A DNA stretch of 64,000 nt, from NCBI RefSeq assembly GCF_002864685.1, contig NZ_NMQZ01000033.1, forward strand, positions 1 through 64,000, read 5' to 3'. Below the pieces are notes generated by a model. The model made no database searches and was not told where the DNA came from. It saw only the letters and a list, made by a program, of their open reading frames with translations. Made by a program: the position numbers and the translations under genes. The stretch comes from Alloalcanivorax mobilis. GTDB lineage: Bacteria; Pseudomonadota; Gammaproteobacteria; Pseudomonadales; Alcanivoracaceae. This document shows, piece after piece, positions 8,609 through 17,490 of the stretch (its first letter is position 1; each line of letters starts with the position of its first letter).

Positions 8609-9484
8609 CTAGCTGAGGTTAAACAACCCCAGATACCCGCTGACAATCGGCTCGCCCCAGAGCAGGGCGATCCAGCCGGCGATGGCCAGGTAGGGGCCGA
8701 AGGGGATGCCCTGGCCCCGTTTGACGCGGCCGCCGGCCATCATCGCCAGCGCAAACACCAGGCCCACCACCGACGACAGCAGAATCACCAGGGGCAGGTA
8801 TTGCCAGCCCAGCCAGGCGCCCAGCGCGGCGAGCAATTTGAAATCGCCGTAGCCCATGCCCTCCTTGCCGGTGACCAGCTTGAACACCCAGTAGAGACTC
8901 CACAGAGCCAGGTAGCCGGCCATGGCGCCGGCCACCGCCTCCGGCAGAGGCACTGGTGACAAGTCCAGCAGGGCGGCCAGCAGGCCGGCCCACAGCAACG
9001 GGTAGGTGAGGGCGTCGGGCAGCAGGGTGGTGTCCAGGTCGATCACCGCCAACGCCAGCAGGGTAAAGCTGGCGAACAGGGTGAACGGCAACCACGGGCC
9101 GTAGCCGAAGCGCCAGGCGCACAGTGCCGCCACCAGCGCGGCCAGCAGCTCGATGATCGGATAGCGTTTGCTGATCGGCGCCTGGCAGGCGCTGCAGCGT
9201 CCGCGCAGCGCCAGCCAACTGAGCACTGGAATGTTTTCGTGCCAGGCAATGCCGTGATCGCAGTGCGGGCAGCGTGAGCGTGGCACCAGCAGATTGAACA
9301 GCGGCTCGTTGTGTTCGGGCTGGCCGAGCAATTCGCGGGCTTCGCGGCGCCAGCCGCGCTCCATCATCAGCGGCAGGCGGTGAATCACCACGTTCAAGAA
9401 GCTGCCCACCAGCAGACCCAGCACCGCGCAGACGATGATCAAGGCGAGCGGGCTCGCCGCCAGCCAATCCAGTCGCAGCATCAT
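8609..9484 (-). CDS. pilD: Type IV prepilin peptidase / N-methyltransferase PilD
   Basis: PilD cleaves the leader of prepilins and N-methylates the new N-terminal phenylalanine in the inner membrane. The 291-residue protein has the cytoplasmic zinc-type motif C72-x2-C75 ... C97-x2-C100 and the two aspartates of this protease family: D149 in VIDLD and D214 in GYGDFK. Several membrane segments follow. Its ATG overlaps the pilC stop by one base (TGATG), so it is coupled to pilBC. Downstream, the 80-copy heptamer array begins right after the stop codon. Its likely substrates are PilA and any type II secretion pseudopilins elsewhere. Confidence 0.96.
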   Translation of the reverse strand: MMLRLDWLAASPLALIIVCAVLGLLVGSFLNVVIHRLPLMMERGWRREARELLGQPEHNEPLFNLLVPRSRCPHCDHGIAWHENIPVLSWLALRGRCSACQAPISKRYPIIELLAALVAALCAWRFGYGPWLPFTLFASFTLLALAVIDLDTTLLPDALTYPLLWAGLLAALLDLSPVPLPEAVAGAMAGYLALWSLYWVFKLVTGKEGMGYGDFKLLAALGAWLGWQYLPLVILLSSVVGLVFALAMMAGGRVKRGQGIPFGPYLAIAGWIALLWGEPIVSGYLGLFNLS

Positions 9485-10707
9485 CAGACCACGTTGCCGA
9501 GTTGGAAAATGGGCAGATACATGGCGATGATCAAGCCGCCGATCAGCACCCCCAGCACCGCCATGATCAGCGGTTCGAGCATGCTGGTGAGGCCGTCCAC
9601 CAGGTTGTCCACTTCGTCTTCATAATAGGTGGCGACCTTGGCGAGCATGGCGTCCAGGGAGCCGGATTCCTCGCCGATGGCGGTCATCTGCAGGGCCATG
9701 GGCGGAAACACACCGGTGGAACGCATGGCGAACTGCAATTGCTGGCCGGTGGAGACGTCGTCCTTCACCTGCAGCACCGCCTTGCGGTAGACCACATTGC
9801 CGGTAGCGCCGGCGCAGGCGTCCAGGGCGTCAATCAGCGGCACACCGGCGGCGAAGGTGGTGGAGAGCGTGCGCGAGAAACGCGCCACCGTGGCTTTATG
9901 GGCGATCTGGCCGACAATCGGCAGGCGCAAGGTCAGCCGGTCGACGGCGTCGGCGAACGCCCGGGATCGCTTCTTGCCCTCGATAAAGCCGTAAATCAGG
10001 CCGGCGACGACCAGCAGGATGATCAAAAAATTATTCTGCAGGCCCTCGGAAATGCTGATCACGAAGCGGGTAAAGGCGGGCAACTCGGCACCAAACCCCT
10101 CGAACAGCTCCTGGAACACCGGCACCACCTTGAGCAGCAGAATAGCGGTGACGATCACCGCCACCGCGACCACCGCAATGGGGTATTTCACCGCTTTTTT
10201 GACCTTCGACTTCAACGCTTCGCTTTTTTCTTTGTACAGCGCCACCCGGTCGAGCATGGTTTCCAGGGCCCCGGAGGCTTCGCCGGATTCCACCAGGCTG
10301 CAGTACAGATCGTCGAACAGGGTGGGGTGCTGCCGCAGTGCGCCGGCGAAATTGTTGCCGCCTTCCACGTCCGCTTTGATCTTCAGAATCACCGCTTTCA
10401 TGGAGGGATTCTCCAGCCCGTCGGCGACGATTTCGAACGACTGCACCAGCGGTACGCCGGCTTTCATCATGGTCGCCATCTGCCGGGTAAAAATGGCGAT
10501 GTCCATGGACTTGATCTTTTTCTTCCCACCGAAGGCACTCTGGCGTTTCTTCACCACCTTGCGGGCCTGAATGCCCTGGCGGCGCAACTCGGCACGCACC
10601 AGCGCCGGGCCCTTGCCGTTGACCTCGCCCTTGACCCGCGCCCCTTTGCGGTCGGTGCCTTCGTAAATAAAGGTGGCGGTCTTCTGTTGTGCCGCTGCTT
10701 TTGCCAT
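9484..10707 (-). CDS. pilC: Type IV pilus inner-membrane platform protein PilC
   Basis: PilC is the polytopic inner-membrane protein on which the PilB/PilT motors act. The 407-residue product has two GspF domains (about 70-195 and 270-395), with the family sequences FTRQMATMMKAGVPLVQSFE and ARFSRTLSTTFAAGVPLIDA and about three membrane segments. I chose ATG 10707 (MAKAAAQQ), preceded by GGGGA, over a TTG at 10743 that would overlap the pilB stop. It lies 32 bp after pilB and overlaps pilD by one base, which indicates an operon. Confidence 0.96.
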   Translation of the reverse strand: MAKAAAQQKTATFIYEGTDRKGARVKGEVNGKGPALVRAELRRQGIQARKVVKKRQSAFGGKKKIKSMDIAIFTRQMATMMKAGVPLVQSFEIVADGLENPSMKAVILKIKADVEGGNNFAGALRQHPTLFDDLYCSLVESGEASGALETMLDRVALYKEKSEALKSKVKKAVKYPIAVVAVAVIVTAILLLKVVPVFQELFEGFGAELPAFTRFVISISEGLQNNFLIILLVVAGLIYGFIEGKKRSRAFADAVDRLTLRLPIVGQIAHKATVARFSRTLSTTFAAGVPLIDALDACAGATGNVVYRKAVLQVKDDVSTGQQLQFAMRSTGVFPPMALQMTAIGEESGSLDAMLAKVATYYEDEVDNLVDGLTSMLEPLIMAVLGVLIGGLIIAMYLPIFQLGNVV

Positions 10708-10739
10708 ACCCTGATTCCCCGCTAAGCCGACCGAGCGCG

Positions 10740-12452
10740 TCAATGACCGCTGGTGACCCGGCTCACCTCTTCAAGACTGGTTACCCCCTGCATCACCTTA
10801 TTCAAGCCGGAGCGGTACAGATCATTGAACCCCTCCTTGCGGCACTGATCGGCGATCTCGATGGAGTTGCCTTCCTCCATGATGATGCGGCCAATGCCGT
10901 CGGTGATGCGCACGACTTCGTAAACCCCCAGGCGGCCCTTATAGCCGGCCTTGCATTTTTCGCAGCCGGCCGGGCCGTACACAGTAAAGCCGCTCTGCAG
11001 ATCGCTGTCCGTGAAACCCATCTCACGCAAGGACTGATCGGGAATCTCCACCGGCTCCTTGCAGTGATCGCACAGCCGCCGCGCCAGCCGCTGGGCGATG
11101 ATCAGAATCACCGAGGTGGCGATGTTGAATGAAGGCACGCCCATATTGCGCAGCCGGGTCAGCGTTTCCGGCGCGCTGTTGGTGTGCAGGGTGGAGAGCA
11201 CCAGATGGCCGGTCTGCGCCGCTTTCACCGCGATTTCAGCGGTCTCCAGATCGCGGATTTCGCCGACCAGAATCACGTCCGGATCCTGGCGCAAGAAGGC
11301 GCGCAGCGCGGACGAGAAATCCAGGCCCTGCTTGGGATTCACGTTGACCTGGTTGATGCCGTCCAGATTGATTTCCACCGGATCTTCCGCGGTGGAAATG
11401 TTGCGCTCCGGCGTATTGAGAATGTTGACGCCGGTGTACAGCGACACGGTCTTGCCCGAACCGGTGGGCCCGGTGACCAGAATCATGCCCTGGGGCTTAT
11501 GCAGCGCGTCCATGTACATCTGCTTTTGCTCGGGCTCATAGCCGAGCGCATCGATGCCCATCTTGGCGCTTTCCGCATCCAGAATCCGCAGCACGATCTT
11601 CTCGCCGAACAGGGTCGGGCAGGTGTTGACGCGGAAATCAATCGAGCGGGTCTTGGAAATTTTCAGTTTGATGCGGCCATCCTGAGGCACCCGCCGCTCG
11701 GAGATATCCAGCCGCGCCATTACTTTCAAGCGCGCCGCCAGCTTGCTGGCGGTGGTGATCGGAGGCTTGGACACGGTCTCGAGAATGCCGTCCTGGCGGA
11801 AGCGCACCCGGTAGGTCTTCTCATACGGCTCGAAATGCAAATCCGAAGCGCCGCCTTTAATGGCGTCCAGCAGCAGCTTGTTAACAAAACGCACGATCGG
11901 CGCATCGTCCGCCCCGGACGCCGCGTCGTCCTTACCGGCGTTGTCCGGCTCTTCCGCTACGTCCAGCCCGTCCAGATCGTCATCGAGATCGTCGAACGCC
12001 TTGCCTTCCTGCTCCGACTCCAGCTTATCGATCCAGCGCAGCAGCTTGTCGTCCTCGGCGATCAACGTTTCCACGTTGAGGCCGGTATTGAATCGGATCT
12101 CTTCCAGCGCGGGCAGATTGGTGGGGTCGGACACCGCCACGAACAAACGGCTGCCGCGCCGCATCAGCGGCAAAATGGAATGCTTCACGATCAGCCGGGT
12201 ATCGACCAGATCGCGGACCATCATGTCCCCGGAAAAGGCGTTCAGATCGATCAGCGGATCACCGAATTCCTCCGCCGCCGCCCGTGCCAGCGCCATCGAC
12301 GACACCTTGCCAGAGGCGGTCAGATGCCGCACCAGCGGCACCTGCTCCCGGCGCGCATCGGCGGCCGCCTGCTGGGCGATTTCCACGGTCAGATGGCCAT
12401 CATTCACCAACCGGCGGGCCAGGCCACTCAAAGACGACGACGAAGTGCTCAT
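10740..12452 (-). CDS. pilB: Type IV pilus assembly ATPase PilB
   Basis: PilB is the hexameric extension motor for pilus polymerisation. The 570-residue protein has an N-terminal MshEN-type domain (about 10-150), which in relatives binds cyclic di-GMP. The motor domain follows, with Walker A GPTGSGKT (328-335), DPDVILVGEIRD (about 390-401), and the zinc tetracysteine C461, C464, C497, C500. ATG 12452 is preferred over the TTG three codons upstream. An acidic linker (DDLDDDLDGLD) sits between the domains. First gene of the pilB-pilC-pilD operon, divergent from pilA. Confidence 0.96.
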   Translation of the reverse strand: MSTSSSSLSGLARRLVNDGHLTVEIAQQAAADARREQVPLVRHLTASGKVSSMALARAAAEEFGDPLIDLNAFSGDMMVRDLVDTRLIVKHSILPLMRRGSRLFVAVSDPTNLPALEEIRFNTGLNVETLIAEDDKLLRWIDKLESEQEGKAFDDLDDDLDGLDVAEEPDNAGKDDAASGADDAPIVRFVNKLLLDAIKGGASDLHFEPYEKTYRVRFRQDGILETVSKPPITTASKLAARLKVMARLDISERRVPQDGRIKLKISKTRSIDFRVNTCPTLFGEKIVLRILDAESAKMGIDALGYEPEQKQMYMDALHKPQGMILVTGPTGSGKTVSLYTGVNILNTPERNISTAEDPVEINLDGINQVNVNPKQGLDFSSALRAFLRQDPDVILVGEIRDLETAEIAVKAAQTGHLVLSTLHTNSAPETLTRLRNMGVPSFNIATSVILIIAQRLARRLCDHCKEPVEIPDQSLREMGFTDSDLQSGFTVYGPAGCEKCKAGYKGRLGVYEVVRITDGIGRIIMEEGNSIEIADQCRKEGFNDLYRSGLNKVMQGVTSLEEVSRVTSGH

Positions 12453-12782
12453 GGGCAACAAATCAGCAGGTTATGATTTCTATTATGAGAAGAAGGGCTT
12501 ACTTGCGAAACAGATTGGCAGCGTTGCTCCCGGCTGTAAAGTCCGCCCCGTCAACCACTTGGCGCCGCTGCTTAAATCACGCCTGAAGTGACACAACCGG
12601 GCACCCGGGCGTGACCATTTGCGTCACACGATGACAAAAAACGGCAATTTCCCAAAGAGCGGCCATCGCAAAAACGGCCGTCCGCCGGGCGTGAAAAGAT
12701 TGGCCCGATAGCTGCATAGAGGAGACAGGCGCTCGCCGGGGGTGGGCACAATAAAAAGTTTTCCAAGACGGAGAAGCTGAAC
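12453..12782. other. Divergent pilB-pilA regulatory spacer
   Basis: This 330-bp gap separates divergent pilB and pilA. Its pilA-proximal part carries a sigma-54 promoter (12700-12717). Upstream of it is GC-rich palindromic sequence (for example around 12660-12685, GGCCATCGCAAAAACGGCCG) where an activator such as PilR might bind, though no binding site could be identified by eye. Confidence 0.5.
12700..12717 (+). promoter_or_regulatory. Sigma-54 (RpoN) promoter of pilA
   Basis: The sequence TTGGCCCGATAGCTGCAT has the -24 GG (12702-12703) and -12 GC (12714-12715) separated by exactly 10 bp, matching the sigma-54 rule. It ends 65 bp upstream of the pilA ATG. Pilin genes in Pseudomonas are transcribed by RpoN with PilR, so the site fits known biology. 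Confidence 0.8.
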
Positions 12783-13268
12783 ATGAAACAAGTGCAGAAG
12801 GGTTTCACTCTTATCGAACTGATGATCGTGGTGGCGATCATCGGTATTCTGGCTGCCGTGGCTCTGCCGGCTTATCAGGATTACACCAAGCGGGCGAAGA
12901 TGAGCGAAGTGATTGGCTTTGCTGCTGCTGCTAAGACTGCGGTTACTGAAACTTTTCAATCCAGTGGGACTTTGCCCGCTGACAACGCAGCAGCGGGAAT
13001 CGATTCAACGCCAGGTAATATCGAGTCCGAATATGTCGAAAGCGTGACCATTGCTACCGGCGTAATTACAGTTGCTGTTCAAGGCACCAACGACACCGCA
13101 CTAGACGCTGCTGCAGTTGTGTTCACGCCTGTCGAGCCTGGTACTTCCACCACTATTACTACCGGTTATTCCGGCTCAATCGCTTGGCAATGTACTGTGA
13201 CTGGGACCGAAGTGGCTAAATATTTCCCGGCTAACTGCCGTGGCGGTGCAGCTGCTCCTACTCCGTAA
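12783..13268 (+). CDS. pilA: Type IVa major pilin PilA
   Basis: The 161-residue prepilin starts MKQVQKG followed by [20 protein letters not shown]. PilD would cut after G7, leaving N-methyl-Phe with Glu at mature position 5. A C-terminal disulfide loop is likely between C137 and C152, as in Pseudomonas-type pilins. The globular part is rich in Ala, Thr and Gly. A sigma-54 promoter precedes it and a strong terminator follows, so it is mainly monocistronic. It is probably surface-variable and may be the subunit of twitching, adhesion or uptake pili. Confidence 0.95.
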   Translation: MKQVQKGFTLIELMIVVAIIGILAAVALPAYQDYTKRAKMSEVIGFAAAAKTAVTETFQSSGTLPADNAAAGIDSTPGNIESEYVESVTIATGVITVAVQGTNDTALDAAAVVFTPVEPGTSTTITTGYSGSIAWQCTVTGTEVAKYFPANCRGGAAAPTP

Positions 13269-13290
13269 TGTGATCTGCTATTCGCTACAA

Positions 13291-13320
13291 AAAAAGGAGG
13301 CTTTCGAGCCTCCTTTTTTT
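13291..13320 (+). terminator. Rho-independent terminator after pilA
   Basis: A 12-bp stem (AAAAAGGAGGCT at 13291-13302, TTCG loop, AGCCTCCTTTTT at 13307-13318) ends in a T run. The symmetry with A and T flanks could work both ways, but the position shows it ends pilA, 12 bp before the next ATG. Confidence 0.92.
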
Positions 13321-13331
13321 TGGGGATTGAA

Positions 13332-14465
13332 ATGGGAAATGTTCAAATAATAAATCCAAATTCCGCTGTTAAAAATACTACGGGGGACGAAGGTTATCTT
13401 TGGGGGCCCTATCTGGACTTCTTTTTGCTGGGTGGTGGCTCGCTCTTTGTATTGGTTCCGGTGGTTTTTCTTTGGTCTGGGGATAGGGATATGGCAAGCC
13501 TTGGTGCGCTGTTTCTCCTTTTGGCTAATTTTGTAAACAATCCTCATTTCGCTCATTCTTATCAGATCTTTTATAAAGATTTTGGGGGGCGAGCTTTTGG
13601 TGCGCTATTTCCGGCTTCCCTTCGGGCGCGATATATTTTTTCTGCAATCCTGGTGCCTGCCATTTTGCTTTGCTTCTTTGCATATGTTTATTTTCAGAGC
13701 GATGTCTTAGCGTTGGGATATGGTGCCAACTTGATGCTGTTTCTTGTTGGTTGGCATTATGTCAAACAGGGTTATGGAATGTTGCAGGTGGATGCGGCAT
13801 TGAAGAAAAATTTTTTCAATGACAAAGAGAAAAAAATTCTGGTAGGGAATGCCTATATCGTCTGGGTGACATCTTGGGTTCTGGCTAACCATTTATTTCA
13901 TGAAAACCAAATATGGGGTATCTCCTATTATGCATTTGACATTCCTTATTGGATTCTTTGGGCCTTGGGGGCGGTTTCGTCTTTAGGCGCTATAATTGTG
14001 ACGCCTATTCTCTTTGGAAAGGTTGTGGCCCAGGAAAAAGGGGCGTCATTACTTAATGGCTCGGTTGCCTATGTGGTAAGTCTATATGTGTGGTTGCTTG
14101 TGCGGCACCCGGCGATGCTTTTGGTTATCCCAGCATTCCACTCTCTTCAGTATATGGCGGTGGTTTGGAGGTACAGGCTAAATGTCGAGAAGAAGAGAAG
14201 CGATCAATCTTTAATATTTAGTCGCTCATACAGCGTGAGAATGCGACTTTCTATGTTTTTCGCAATAGCAGTGATTTTAGGCTATCTGATGTTCTGGGGA
14301 TTGCCTTTGTTTTTTTATGAATTTTTTGACTATGATCAAAGTGTTTTTGGTTCGTCGCTCTTCCTCTACTTCTTCCTTATCTTTGTAAATGTCCATCATT
14401 ACTTTATGGACAGCGTGATATGGCGGAAGGGGAATCCAGACACAGGTAAGTATTTGTTTGGCTAG
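13332..14465 (+). CDS. AT-rich polytopic membrane protein of unknown function, downstream of pilA
   Basis: I do not recognise this 377-residue protein. It has roughly nine to ten hydrophobic segments and several histidines close to membrane segments: NNPHFAHSYQ (about 75), GWHYVKQGYG (about 142) and NVHHYFMDSVIWR near the C-terminus. Such paired His/Asp clusters recall metal- or lipid-active membrane enzymes, but this is only a resemblance. The codons are clearly A/T-rich (many AAA, TTT, ATA, TTA) compared with all neighbours, suggesting acquisition from elsewhere. ATG 13332 follows the pilA terminator directly. In other bacteria the slot behind pilA often holds pilin-modifying or chaperone genes (tfpO, tfpY, tfpZ types), so a pilin-linked role is possible. 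Confidence 0.75.
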   Translation: MGNVQIINPNSAVKNTTGDEGYLWGPYLDFFLLGGGSLFVLVPVVFLWSGDRDMASLGALFLLLANFVNNPHFAHSYQIFYKDFGGRAFGALFPASLRARYIFSAILVPAILLCFFAYVYFQSDVLALGYGANLMLFLVGWHYVKQGYGMLQVDAALKKNFFNDKEKKILVGNAYIVWVTSWVLANHLFHENQIWGISYYAFDIPYWILWALGAVSSLGAIIVTPILFGKVVAQEKGASLLNGSVAYVVSLYVWLLVRHPAMLLVIPAFHSLQYMAVVWRYRLNVEKKRSDQSLIFSRSYSVRMRLSMFFAIAVILGYLMFWGLPLFFYEFFDYDQSVFGSSLFLYFFLIFVNVHHYFMDSVIWRKGNPDTGKYLFG

Positions 14466-14515
14466 TAAGCGTTTAAATGAGATCTAACAGTGAAGGATCA
14501 TTTTCCATCACCGCC

Positions 14516-14561
14516 GACGCCCTGTTGGGCGTCCTACTTTCTTGCTTTTCCAAGAAAGTAG
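14516..14561. repeat. Two adjacent perfect hairpins
   Basis: GACGCCC / GGGCGTC (14516-14533, loop TGTT) is followed at once by CTACTTTCTTG / CAAGAAAGTAG (14534-14561, loop CTTTTC). Both stems are perfect. The second type is widespread as a dispersed repeat in proteobacteria, to my recollection. They may stop transcription from the AT-rich gene on the left. Confidence 0.75.
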
Positions 14562-14635
14562 ACACATCCCGCGCAGCGGGTGAACGCACGCAGTGCGGGC
14601 CGTAGGCCGGAGCGAAGCGGAGTCAAGAAGGACAT

Positions 14636-14874
14636 CCCGTTGTGTCGCCCTCCGGGTACCCTTCATTCTCCAAACAAGAGGCGCGGGAAATTGATGGCCG
14701 GGTCGGCGACGCGACGAGCCTGCGGCCCCGGCCCCGAGCTTGCATGCGCGGGGCGCTACGCCGGGCGAAGCATGCTTCGCTGATTCCAGCTTCGCCCTGT
14801 CGTCCGCCGCCTCAGTTGGCTGTCCCTGGCCAACTGACCCTATCAATTTCCCGCGCCTCGGCGACACAACAGGG
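14636..14874. repeat. Split inverted repeat enclosing about 150 bp
   Basis: Outer arms are 14636-14649 and 14860-14874 (one extra base on the right). Inner arms are 14679-14695 and 14842-14858, a perfect 17-bp match containing GCGCGGGAAATTGAT. The enclosed 146 bp contain further GC-rich palindromes. The build looks like a small non-autonomous element, but no target duplication was identified. Confidence 0.55.
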
Positions 14875-15177
14875 GGAATGGCTCTCCAGAGATGTACGGT
14901 AAGGCCTTGGCCATCAGAGGTGGAGATCGGACCGAGGAGCTTGCCCTAAGAACATTGATGGCTCGACGCCATCCCGCAGTCGCGGCCTGGCGGTGTTATG
15001 ACCCGTGGCGGCGACGCTGGCCAGTGAGCAGGGCAAGGACGGTCCCGGAAGGCACCGCCCTTGCCCCGCGCCCCTAATCGGCCGCCAAATCACGATCCCC
15101 AACTTCCCGCTAAACCGCGATGAATCAAGAATGGCCACGAAACGCGGCCATTTTGTTAAGCGGAGCAGAGCTCGGAC

Positions 15178-17490
15178 CTACTTACTAAGCGGAATCAGTT
15201 GCGAGCGCTGGTAACTGCCCTCTGCTGTATCGGTATATTTGATCATCAGAGTACCGGGTTCCGCTTCGGCGAAATCTTCCGGATCGGTTGATCCCTGAAT
15301 AATGATGGGACAGATGATGGCCTCGGTGGTGTTCTCCGCCTGACAAATCACCGAACTGCCAGGCAGCGAGAAGTCGGAATCCAATGTGATGGTGGCGCGA
15401 AAGGTGCTGAATGGCGCGTTACCATTGGAATCCGCGATCACTGCCCAGTAGCGATTGAAGCCCGGGACGACCTGCAACTGGCTTAGTGGGCTGATGCCGG
15501 CCGGGGTTGCGGATCCCCATTGAGAAACGCCTTGCCAGCCGATGCTATTTGGAATCGCATCAACGAAGTACGCATGTATTTGATCGGTCGAGAGCACCAT
15601 CACTTGTGAATCGCGCACGTTTGCCAGGTCATCACAGTGATTCAGGTTACGAGCTTCCGTGCTGCATCCGAGGCCACGGAAGTGGGTGCCGGCCTGATCG
15701 TATTCGCCGTTGGTGTTGTGATCCCGAAAGTCTTCGCTGTAGTCGACGCCGCTGTCGTGCAGCCCGGTTTCGTTGTCGTCCCGGAACGCCTCGGGCAGAG
15801 CCAGCCAGCTTTCATTGCTGTCGTAGATATTGTTGCCGTTAACGTCGACAAACGATTCTTCGCCTTCGGTCCATGCGCTAACGGTATTGCGCCCGTAACG
15901 ATCCGTCGCCAGGCACGGGATTCCAAAAACAAGTCCGGTCTGTTCAGCGGTAGAAGAATCACCCGTGAAGCACTCCCGAGTGGCGCGATCCGTATCGAAG
16001 TGGGCGGTTTGCACGCCCTGGCTGGTCCAGACCACGCTGCATTGGCCTTCGCTGGTCGTGCAGCTTCCATCGATGTCACCGAGCTCAGTGGTGAAATTGA
16101 TGCGTGTGCCGTCCGGCGCCCAATTGCCGAAGCGATCAGCGGCGCGCACGTTTACGTCGACCGTTACGCCCTGGTGGCTCCCCGCCCTCGGGTTAATGGT
16201 CTCCAACGCCAGCGAGAAACGGTTCTGGGTGATTGGCCCGGATTGCACGGAGACCGAGCCGGTCGCGCGGATGTCGGCATTATCAACCAGCTTGGCGATC
16301 ACAAAGGCGGACAGGGGCACGGTGCCGCTTCGCACCGTCACCTGAACCAGGCCATTGCTGTCAGTGGTGCTTTGCTCACCGGAGGTGATCGAAAAGCCAC
16401 CATTGCCGGAAGACACCTCAAAGGCGATCTCCTGCCCCGCGCTGACGGGGTCGCCGTTGCTGTCTTTAACCTGGAAGCTCAAGGTCGACGACTCCGGGAC
16501 ACCGATCTGAGACGAACCGAGTAAGCCGATGACCGGAGGCTCGGCACCTTGAAACGTCATCGAGGCAGCTGTGGATTGGATCACGGTGATGGTGTCCGAG
16601 GTGGCGGTGCTGGTCTCGCCAGCCAGGGTGACGGACGCTGTGATGACGTCGTCGGCACAGTCGTTCGCTGGCGTGTAGCTGGTTATCGCGGTGCCGCCCA
16701 CCGGAATGATTTCCGCCGGATCGAAGCTGGCTTTGCCCGCACTGGCACAGGTTGAGGAAAACGTCACCGTAGCGGTGCCGCTCCAGGGTATGTTGCCTTC
16801 GGCGTCGACGAGATTGACCAATGCCGACAGTGATGACTTGGCGTTGACGGTGGTGTCAGACAGCTCTATTTCGCCCTCCTGGAAGTCGCCCCCGGTACCG
16901 TTGCCCAACAAAACCGAAACGGCGGTATCGTCGTTGTCATCGCCGTCAGCGCCATTGCCGCTGGTCTGGAAGTTAATGTCGCTGGTTACTTCCTCGCCAT
17001 CGACCGTGGTGGTGGCGGTAATGGTGCCGGCGCCGGCATCCTCGCCCGCGTTCAGCGCAATCTCCGCGACACCGTCGGTGTTGGTCAGGGCGGTACCCGA
17101 GACCGGATCAAGTTCACCCAGAGTCGTTTTGAAGGTAACCACCATGCCGGCCAGGTTGCTCTGGTCGGCGGAGATCATCGCGCGGACCCGCGCCGACCGG
17201 TTGCCGGTAATAGGGCGATCGACGGTGCCAACAACCACGCCTTCGGCGTCGGCCAGCGTTAGTGCCATGGTCGCATTCGCGACGTTATCGTCCGATCCGT
17301 TGTCCTCGTCGCCGGTGTCGCCCCCATTGTTATTGCCCGGGTCGATTTCGGTGTCGCCATTACCGGGAATCAGGTCTTTACTGTCACTGCCGCCACAGGA
17401 AGCGATCAGCACTGAGACCAGAATAAGGGCAATAAAGCGAATCCCCAGGAAATGCGACAAGCTGGAACGGTTGAATCTTGATTGCGACAT
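15178..17490 (-). CDS. Large lipoprotein with Ig-like (Big/invasin-type) repeats
   Basis: The 770-residue protein starts with a signal peptide ending in a lipobox (LIASC), then a Gly/Asp/Asn-rich linker (about 30-75). Three or four beta-sandwich repeats of the bacterial Ig-like 1 type follow, recognisable by motifs such as VTFKTTLGELDP, GVAEIALNAGEDAG, LVQVTVRSGTVP and INFTTELGDIDG. The C-terminal part has Asp/Asn-rich loops resembling calcium sites (DVNGNNIYDSNE, DHNTNGEYDQ). It is likely an outer-membrane lipoprotein exposed at the surface or periplasm, perhaps an adhesin. ATG 17490 is chosen because GGGGAAG lies 8 bp upstream; an ATG five codons earlier lacks a site. Confidence 0.85.
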   Translation of the reverse strand: MSQSRFNRSSLSHFLGIRFIALILVSVLIASCGGSDSKDLIPGNGDTEIDPGNNNGGDTGDEDNGSDDNVANATMALTLADAEGVVVGTVDRPITGNRSARVRAMISADQSNLAGMVVTFKTTLGELDPVSGTALTNTDGVAEIALNAGEDAGAGTITATTTVDGEEVTSDINFQTSGNGADGDDNDDTAVSVLLGNGTGGDFQEGEIELSDTTVNAKSSLSALVNLVDAEGNIPWSGTATVTFSSTCASAGKASFDPAEIIPVGGTAITSYTPANDCADDVITASVTLAGETSTATSDTITVIQSTAASMTFQGAEPPVIGLLGSSQIGVPESSTLSFQVKDSNGDPVSAGQEIAFEVSSGNGGFSITSGEQSTTDSNGLVQVTVRSGTVPLSAFVIAKLVDNADIRATGSVSVQSGPITQNRFSLALETINPRAGSHQGVTVDVNVRAADRFGNWAPDGTRINFTTELGDIDGSCTTSEGQCSVVWTSQGVQTAHFDTDRATRECFTGDSSTAEQTGLVFGIPCLATDRYGRNTVSAWTEGEESFVDVNGNNIYDSNESWLALPEAFRDDNETGLHDSGVDYSEDFRDHNTNGEYDQAGTHFRGLGCSTEARNLNHCDDLANVRDSQVMVLSTDQIHAYFVDAIPNSIGWQGVSQWGSATPAGISPLSQLQVVPGFNRYWAVIADSNGNAPFSTFRATITLDSDFSLPGSSVICQAENTTEAIICPIIIQGSTDPEDFAEAEPGTLMIKYTDTAEGSYQRSQLIPLSK

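Larger units (their letters stand above)
14466..15177. other. 712-bp gene-poor region rich in palindromes
   Basis: I find no credible gene here; the short overlapping frames lack family features. The left part has two adjacent perfect hairpins. The middle is enclosed by a split inverted repeat (14636-14695 with 14842-14874). The right part shares a CCCGGAAGGCACC motif (about 15046) with the palindrome at 18285. A hairpin near 15131-15153 with a short T run may end transcripts coming from the left. Confidence 0.6.

Noticed and set aside
7791-8959. Long open frames through the GCTTGCA array on both strands (repeating LQLAACS or CKLQAAS peptides)
   Set aside because: The heptamer has no stop codon in any frame, so open frames are automatic. 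They lack start context and family resemblance, and they run into coaE or pilD antisense.
14580-15214. Several short overlapping open frames on both strands
   Set aside because: None has a ribosome binding site or family feature, and they cover palindromic repeat sequence.
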